Shown here in pieces: positions 30,693 through 34,307 of a stretch of DNA of 34,307 nucleotides (positions within the stretch are counted from its first letter, which is position 1; every line of letters starts with the position of its first letter). Origin of the DNA: Caldilineales bacterium. Its GTDB lineage: Bacteria > Chloroflexota > Anaerolineae > Caldilineales > Caldilineaceae. A model generated the notes under the pieces. The model was not told the origin of the DNA. It did not search any database and saw only the letters and a program-made list of their open reading frames with translations. The stretch is taken from the NCBI GenBank assembly GCA_012271135.1, contig JAAXGZ010000007.1:1-34307 (forward strand), read 5' to 3'. A program made the translations under genes and the position numbers.

Positions 30693-32051
30693 ATGATGAA
30701 CACACTTGAATCACGAGTGGCAGTGACCGTTCTGACCGGCTTTCTAGGGGCTGGCAAAACCACACTACTCAACCGCATCCTGACCGAAAATCACGGTAAG
30801 AGAATCGCGGTGATCGAAAATGAGTTCGGCGAGATCGGCATTGACAACGATCTGGTCATCGACGCGGAAGAAGAAATCTTCGAGATGAACAACGGATGCA
30901 TCTGCTGCACCGTTCGGGGCGATTTGATTCGCATTCTCGGTCATCTGATGAAGCGTCGCGACAAGTTCGATTACATCGTGATCGAAACCACCGGCATGGC
31001 GGATCCCGGTCCCGTTGCGCAAACCTTCTACGTGGATGATGACATGCAGCAAAAAATGATGCTGGATGCGATTGTCACGGTGGTGGATGCCAAACATATC
31101 TGGGAACACATCGACGACAGCGATGAAGCAAAAGAACAGGTTGCCTTTGCCGATGTGATCCTGCTCAATAAGGTTGATCTGGTTGCCCCGGAAGACCTCG
31201 ACAGACTCGAAGCACGCATCAAAAGTATGAACAGCATGGCGAAAATCTGCCGTACCCGCGACGCGGTGGTCGAGATGGACCAGATTCTCAATGTGGGCGG
31301 CTTCAACCTCGACCGGGCGCTGGAGATCGACCCCAAGTTCATGGAGCCGGAATATCCATTTGAATGGTCGGGCATCTATGAACTGAACACCGGGACTTAC
31401 GAATGGGTGATGAGCGAAGGTCCTGATCCGGTAATGGGGGCCGCACTGCTCCCGCTGGCAAATACTGGATTGTCGGCGAAGGAAGAGACGTTGATGGACG
31501 CCGTGTTGACTTTCTCCGAAGATGAGCAGGCAGCACAGGCAGGTGAAACGCTGCACCTCGGCAAAGGACAGCACAACCAGCTCGTGCTGAACAACAACGG
31601 CGAGACCGTCTTCAATTTTGCGATCCAACAGCCGGGCAATTACATGCTGTTCACCGAACATCACCCTGATGAATTCGATGCGCACCTGTGCGGCACGGAT
31701 GCCGTGCTTGCGCCACTCGAAACCCGCGAGTACAAGCCTGATCATGAACACGACGAAGAAGTGACTTCTGTTGGTATAGCCCTTCCCGGTGATTTTGACT
31801 TGGAGAAGCTCAATGGTTGGTTGAGTCGACTGTTGCGCGTGCATGGACAGGACATCTTCCGTATGAAAGGTGTGTTGAGCGTGCGCGGCTGGGATGAGCG
31901 CTTCGTATTCCAGGGGGTGCACATGCTCTTTGATGGCCGCCCGGATCGTCTGTGGGGGACTGAACTGCGTCAGAACAAGATGATTTTTATCGGCCGCAAC
32001 TTGGATCGGGCGGCATTGGAAGAAGGCTTCCGCGCATGTCTCGTGTCATGA
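30693..32051 (+). CDS. COG0523 (CobW/ZigA-type) metallochaperone GTPase with extra domain
   Basis: A 452-residue G3E GTPase; typical COG0523 proteins are 300-400 residues. I use ATG 30693 (30696 also possible). P-loop [11 protein letters not shown] (about 16-26), the metal-binding CICC motif (Cys69, Cys71, Cys72), the [11 protein letters not shown] switch and NKVD (Asn159) are all present. Between the GTPase domain and the C-terminal CobW_C domain ([23 protein letters not shown]) lies an insertion of about 100 residues containing [31 protein letters not shown] and a DHEHDEE stretch. It looks like a small beta domain rich in His and acids. The family transfers zinc or other metals to client enzymes. 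The link to Znu genes upstream suggests zinc. Confidence 0.9.
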   Translation: MMNTLESRVAVTVLTGFLGAGKTTLLNRILTENHGKRIAVIENEFGEIGIDNDLVIDAEEEIFEMNNGCICCTVRGDLIRILGHLMKRRDKFDYIVIETTGMADPGPVAQTFYVDDDMQQKMMLDAIVTVVDAKHIWEHIDDSDEAKEQVAFADVILLNKVDLVAPEDLDRLEARIKSMNSMAKICRTRDAVVEMDQILNVGGFNLDRALEIDPKFMEPEYPFEWSGIYELNTGTYEWVMSEGPDPVMGAALLPLANTGLSAKEETLMDAVLTFSEDEQAAQAGETLHLGKGQHNQLVLNNNGETVFNFAIQQPGNYMLFTEHHPDEFDAHLCGTDAVLAPLETREYKPDHEHDEEVTSVGIALPGDFDLEKLNGWLSRLLRVHGQDIFRMKGVLSVRGWDERFVFQGVHMLFDGRPDRLWGTELRQNKMIFIGRNLDRAALEEGFRACLVS

Positions 32052-33097
32052 AGCGGCGCAAAGACAAGCCCAAACCGCCACAGTCATCGCTCAAGGCGAT
32101 ATGGCGTACCCACATTGACGATCATCCGATTGGGTTGGCATGGTCGCCGGATGGCAAAAGGTTGGCTGTGGCGGGTGTGTCTGGACCAATCACGTTGTTT
32201 AATGGTGCAGACGGCGCGGTACAGCACCAGCTACCCGGCCATACCCTCGGCACGATGGCCATTTCGTGGCACAAAGACAGTCGTCTCCTGGCCAGCGTCG
32301 GGCAGGACGGCCAGGTACGGCTGTGGGATGCCGAAACAGGAACGCAGACCTCTGAAATGGCCGGCGGCGCAAGCTGGGTGGAGCGTATCGCTTTCAGCCC
32401 TGCGGGCGATTGGCTGGTGTCAGCCGCCGGGCGCAAACTGCGACTGTGGGATGCCACCGGGGAATTGAACTGCGAATATCCCGATGCGAACAGCACCATT
32501 ACCGACATCAAGTGGCGCCATGATGGCAAACGGTTCGCCATCTCTGCCTACAATGGCGTCGTCCTGTATAGCCCCACAAAAGCGGAGCCACGCCGCCGTT
32601 TCGAATGGCAGGGCTCGACACTCACACTGGAATGGAGTCCCGATGGAAAGTACATTGCCACCGGCGACCAGGACTCGACGGTGCATTTCTGGATCACCGG
32701 TACCGGGAAGGATTTGCAGATGTGGGGCTACCAAACGAAGGTGCTGGAACTGGCATGGAGCTTCAATAGTCGCTATCTGGCGACCGGCGGCGGAACTCAG
32801 GCGGTGATCTGGGACTGTTCCGGCAAGGGGCCAGCAAACACGCAACCGATCACGCTGGAAGGGCATCGGCATCTCATCAAGCACCTGAAGTTTCAACGAC
32901 GGGGTATGCAGCTGGCTTCCGGTGGCAACGATGGTCTGCTAGCCATCTGGAAAGTCGAGAAGAAGAAACCCGTTTTGCTGGCGGAAGTTGTATTCGAATC
33001 CCCCATTGCCGGCTTGGCCTGGTCACCGGATGATCGCTGTATCGCGGCGTCAGACGAGAGTGGCGCCCTGTCGATAGCGGCAGCGCAGCGATTGTGA
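32036..33097 (+). CDS. WD40-repeat beta-propeller protein
   Basis: A 353-residue protein with about eight WD40-like repeats, for example [75 protein letters not shown] and [14 protein letters not shown]. There is no signal peptide; the basic start [11 protein letters not shown] suggests a cytoplasmic protein. ATG 32036 has AGAAGG 9 nt upstream, and ATG 32048 forms an ATGA overlap with the GTPase stop. Either way it is coupled to the GTPase gene. WD40 propellers are scaffolds. I infer it assists the GTPase or its client protein, but nothing in the sequence names the partner. Confidence 0.87.
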   Translation: MSRVMKRRKDKPKPPQSSLKAIWRTHIDDHPIGLAWSPDGKRLAVAGVSGPITLFNGADGAVQHQLPGHTLGTMAISWHKDSRLLASVGQDGQVRLWDAETGTQTSEMAGGASWVERIAFSPAGDWLVSAAGRKLRLWDATGELNCEYPDANSTITDIKWRHDGKRFAISAYNGVVLYSPTKAEPRRRFEWQGSTLTLEWSPDGKYIATGDQDSTVHFWITGTGKDLQMWGYQTKVLELAWSFNSRYLATGGGTQAVIWDCSGKGPANTQPITLEGHRHLIKHLKFQRRGMQLASGGNDGLLAIWKVEKKKPVLLAEVVFESPIAGLAWSPDDRCIAASDESGALSIAAAQRL

Positions 33098-33159
33098 GAA
33101 ACGTGTTTCACATAAGATTTTCCCTCTGTTGGCGAGACGTTTTGTTTCGATGATGATGG

Positions 33160-33186
33160 CGGACGCGGTCCCTATTGCCGCGTCCG
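33160..33186 (+). terminator. Hairpin downstream of the WD40 gene
   Basis: CGGACGCGG (33160-33168) and CCGCGTCCG (33178-33186) form a perfect 9-bp stem with a 9-nt loop, 62 bp after the stop of the metal cluster. No clean T-run follows, so it could be a 3' stabiliser or a weak terminator. Confidence 0.5.
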
Positions 33187-33334
33187 TCGTGACCGTCCCT
33201 TTACATCTCCTACCACTCCAATTTGCCTGCCAGTCCTGCCATGACCCTGGTAGCAAGCAGGATGTTCGCACTGGCAGTCTCATTCAGGTGAAGATCCTCC
33301 TCCTGAGAATCCTCTTCTCGAAAGCAGCTCGTCG

Positions 33335-33776
33335 TCAGAGGCCCGTACGTAGGCAAAGACCAGGGCAAACGCAAAGTCGGGTTGAGGGTAGGGCGGAGAC
33401 CGGGAACCACGGTTGGCGTCCGATGCGATCGCGCAGCAGGCCGATAGATCCATCCGTTTCGAGATGCTGTTGCATCGTCCGTACCTTGTTCAGGGCAGCT
33501 CGGTGCAGGATGCCCATGACGGCGGGGACGTTCCCCTTGCGCATACGGCCGTTGTCCTCCTGGAACGGCACGTCCAGGGTACAGTGCCGACCGTTCTTCC
33601 ACCCAGAGAATCCCCGCCAGTGGCCACACAGAGGTCCAGCAGGACCTCTGCATCGACCGGATGGCCGGGATGTAGTAGCGCACGGAGCGCTGCCGACGAC
33701 CGCGGGAACCGGTGCGCTCGGCCTGCACCCGGATCAGGCTGTGCAGGTCGAGCCCAGCCTCTTGACAGGGGTATTC
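33335..33776 (-). pseudogene. ISAs1-family transposase, C-terminal remnant
   Basis: On the minus strand from about 33776: EAGLDLHSLIRVQAERT, then RQRSVRYYIPA (the RVEAER...SVRYYI hallmark of ISAs1), a shift of frame, PVDAEVLLDL, and after another shift LDVPFQEDNGRMRKGNVPAVMGILHRAALNKVRT and SIGLLRDRIGRQPW. These are the last third of an ISAs1 transposase, including the F-x-E-D catalytic Glu region. At least two frameshifts separate the pieces, so it is dead. It is not colinear with the N-terminal remnant at 25.7-26.2 kb, so it is probably a separate copy. Confidence 0.78.
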
Positions 33777-34164
33777 GCACAAATTGATGCTACGGTTGAT
33801 GGGGGGTACGAAGGCATGGCCGAGCCAGTACACTGGAGATCTGCTCACCAATCAGGCCCCGGGGTGTGGCCATGCTTCACGCTTCCTCGCGGCGGGGCCT
33901 GTACCTGTGGGTGAAGGGCACTCTCCTGACCTACAGTAGCTGCCAGGATTCGGCGGTCGTGGGCCTGGGGCTCATGGGCGCTTCGAGACGGCGCACCGGG
34001 AGCTGTGGGCGGACCTGCGACGATGCCGACCGGATGTGGTCCTGGAGGCCGGAGCCGGACGCGGCGGCCTGCTTCCCGGAACGGATGCGCAGGGGGTACC
34101 GGTGTTGTGGCCTCCGGGACGGCACTGTTTCAATCTCGTTGATATTGGTTGCGGTCGCGCACAC
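33777..34164. other. Spacer with no recognisable gene
   Basis: Nearly 390 bp of GC-rich sequence between the ISAs1 remnant and the inverted repeat at 34165. Open stretches exist in several frames but none shows a motif I can name. It is likely further decayed insertion-sequence DNA. Confidence 0.4.
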
Positions 34165-34217
34165 GGCGAGGGTTCCTACAATGGTGTTTATGACACCCAC
34201 CAAGGAGAACCCTCGCC
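34165..34217. repeat. 11-bp inverted repeat directly before the right-edge gene
   Basis: GGCGAGGGTTC (34165-34175) and GAACCCTCGCC (34207-34217) are perfect inverted repeats 31 bp apart. The second arm ends exactly at the ATG of the partial gene and overlaps its GGAG ribosome-binding site. The structure could restrain translation, as in some insertion sequences that guard against read-through transcription. Confidence 0.65.
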
Positions 34218-34307
34218 ATGGACTTCATCCTAGCGCCTGCCGACCCCGAACGCCAACGGGCGTTGCCCGACGATCCGGGCGCCTGTCCCCGTTGCGGGGC
34301 CTGCGCC
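34218..34307 (+). CDS. Partial gene start with zinc-ribbon CxxC, possible IS transposase
   Basis: Thirty codons are visible before the right edge, starting MDFILAPADPERQRALPDD and running into a CPRCGAC zinc-ribbon motif. GGAG lies 10 nt upstream. An N-terminal CPRCG ribbon is common in transposases of several IS families, and an inverted repeat just ahead fits. The fragment is too short to assign a family. Confidence 0.45.
   Translation, partial: MDFILAPADPERQRALPDDPGACPRCGACA

Noticed and set aside
33210..33851. A 213-codon minus-strand frame as a gene, including a tail LHLNETASANILLATRVMAGLAGKLEW-like end
   Set aside because: Part of it is one of several frames of the broken ISAs1 transposase; the tail looks slightly like a hydrolase C-terminus but cannot be supported.

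Overview
The window is 34.3 kb of mostly GC-rich bacterial DNA. It looks like Chloroflexota (Caldilineales/Anaerolineae-like, possibly host- or particle-associated). This taxonomic guess rests on style: two solute-binding lipoproteins with an RR motif followed by a VLAAC lipobox, phytanoyl-CoA dioxygenase and Asp-box hydrolase genes, many decayed insertion sequences and small toxin-antitoxin pairs. There is no rRNA or other marker gene to confirm it.

Layout from left to right. (1) 1-806: the N-terminal two thirds of an OrfB/TnpB-type nuclease running off the left edge, followed by a SAM methyltransferase. (2) 2.06-2.84 kb: a Phd/YefM antitoxin and VapC PIN toxin pair behind a recognisable promoter with repeated operator-like motifs. 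(3) 2.93-7.85 kb, minus strand: a carbohydrate ABC importer (binding lipoprotein plus two permeases, no ATPase) downstream of an Asp-box sialidase-like gene. (4) 7.98-8.56 kb: a ribbon-helix-helix antitoxin and RelE toxin pair. (5) 9.23-12.91 kb: a peptide-type ABC importer (binding lipoprotein plus two permeases, again no ATPase). (6) 13.2-17.6 kb, minus strand: a compact gene run of lactonase-type amidohydrolase, oligogalacturonate-lyase-like propeller, homocysteine S-methyltransferase-like protein, CobS and CobC. (7) 17.7-18.9 kb: a collapsed IS607-type element whose tnpA and tnpB remains are fused in one frame. (8) 18.96-19.73 kb: a phytanoyl-CoA dioxygenase family gene.

(9) 19.9-25.5 kb is the most interesting block: STAS anti-sigma-antagonist, response regulator-PP2C phosphatase, RsbW-type kinase, type-1 periplasmic binding lipoprotein and HAMP histidine kinase. 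The last four genes are chained by ATGA start/stop overlaps. I read this as one pathway: an extracytoplasmic ligand is bound, a membrane kinase is controlled, the phosphatase is switched through its receiver domain, STAS is dephosphorylated and the RsbW kinase is sequestered. No sigma factor is encoded nearby, so the output is unknown.

(10) 25.5-33.1 kb is a metal island. ZnuA (with a very long His/Asp/Glu-rich loop), ZnuC and ZnuB are followed by a second cluster of different base composition: an uncharacterised 394-residue protein, a 31-codon ORF, a COG0523 metallochaperone GTPase with an extra domain, and a WD40 propeller. The Znu operon lies between two inverted, about 95% identical copies of a 220-bp segment. 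Each copy carries the 3' end of znuB next to the 3' end of the histidine kinase gene, which is a fossil of an inversion or duplication. (11) Broken ISAs1-family transposase fragments lie at 25.7-26.2 kb and 33.3-33.8 kb, and a probable transposase gene begins at the right edge.
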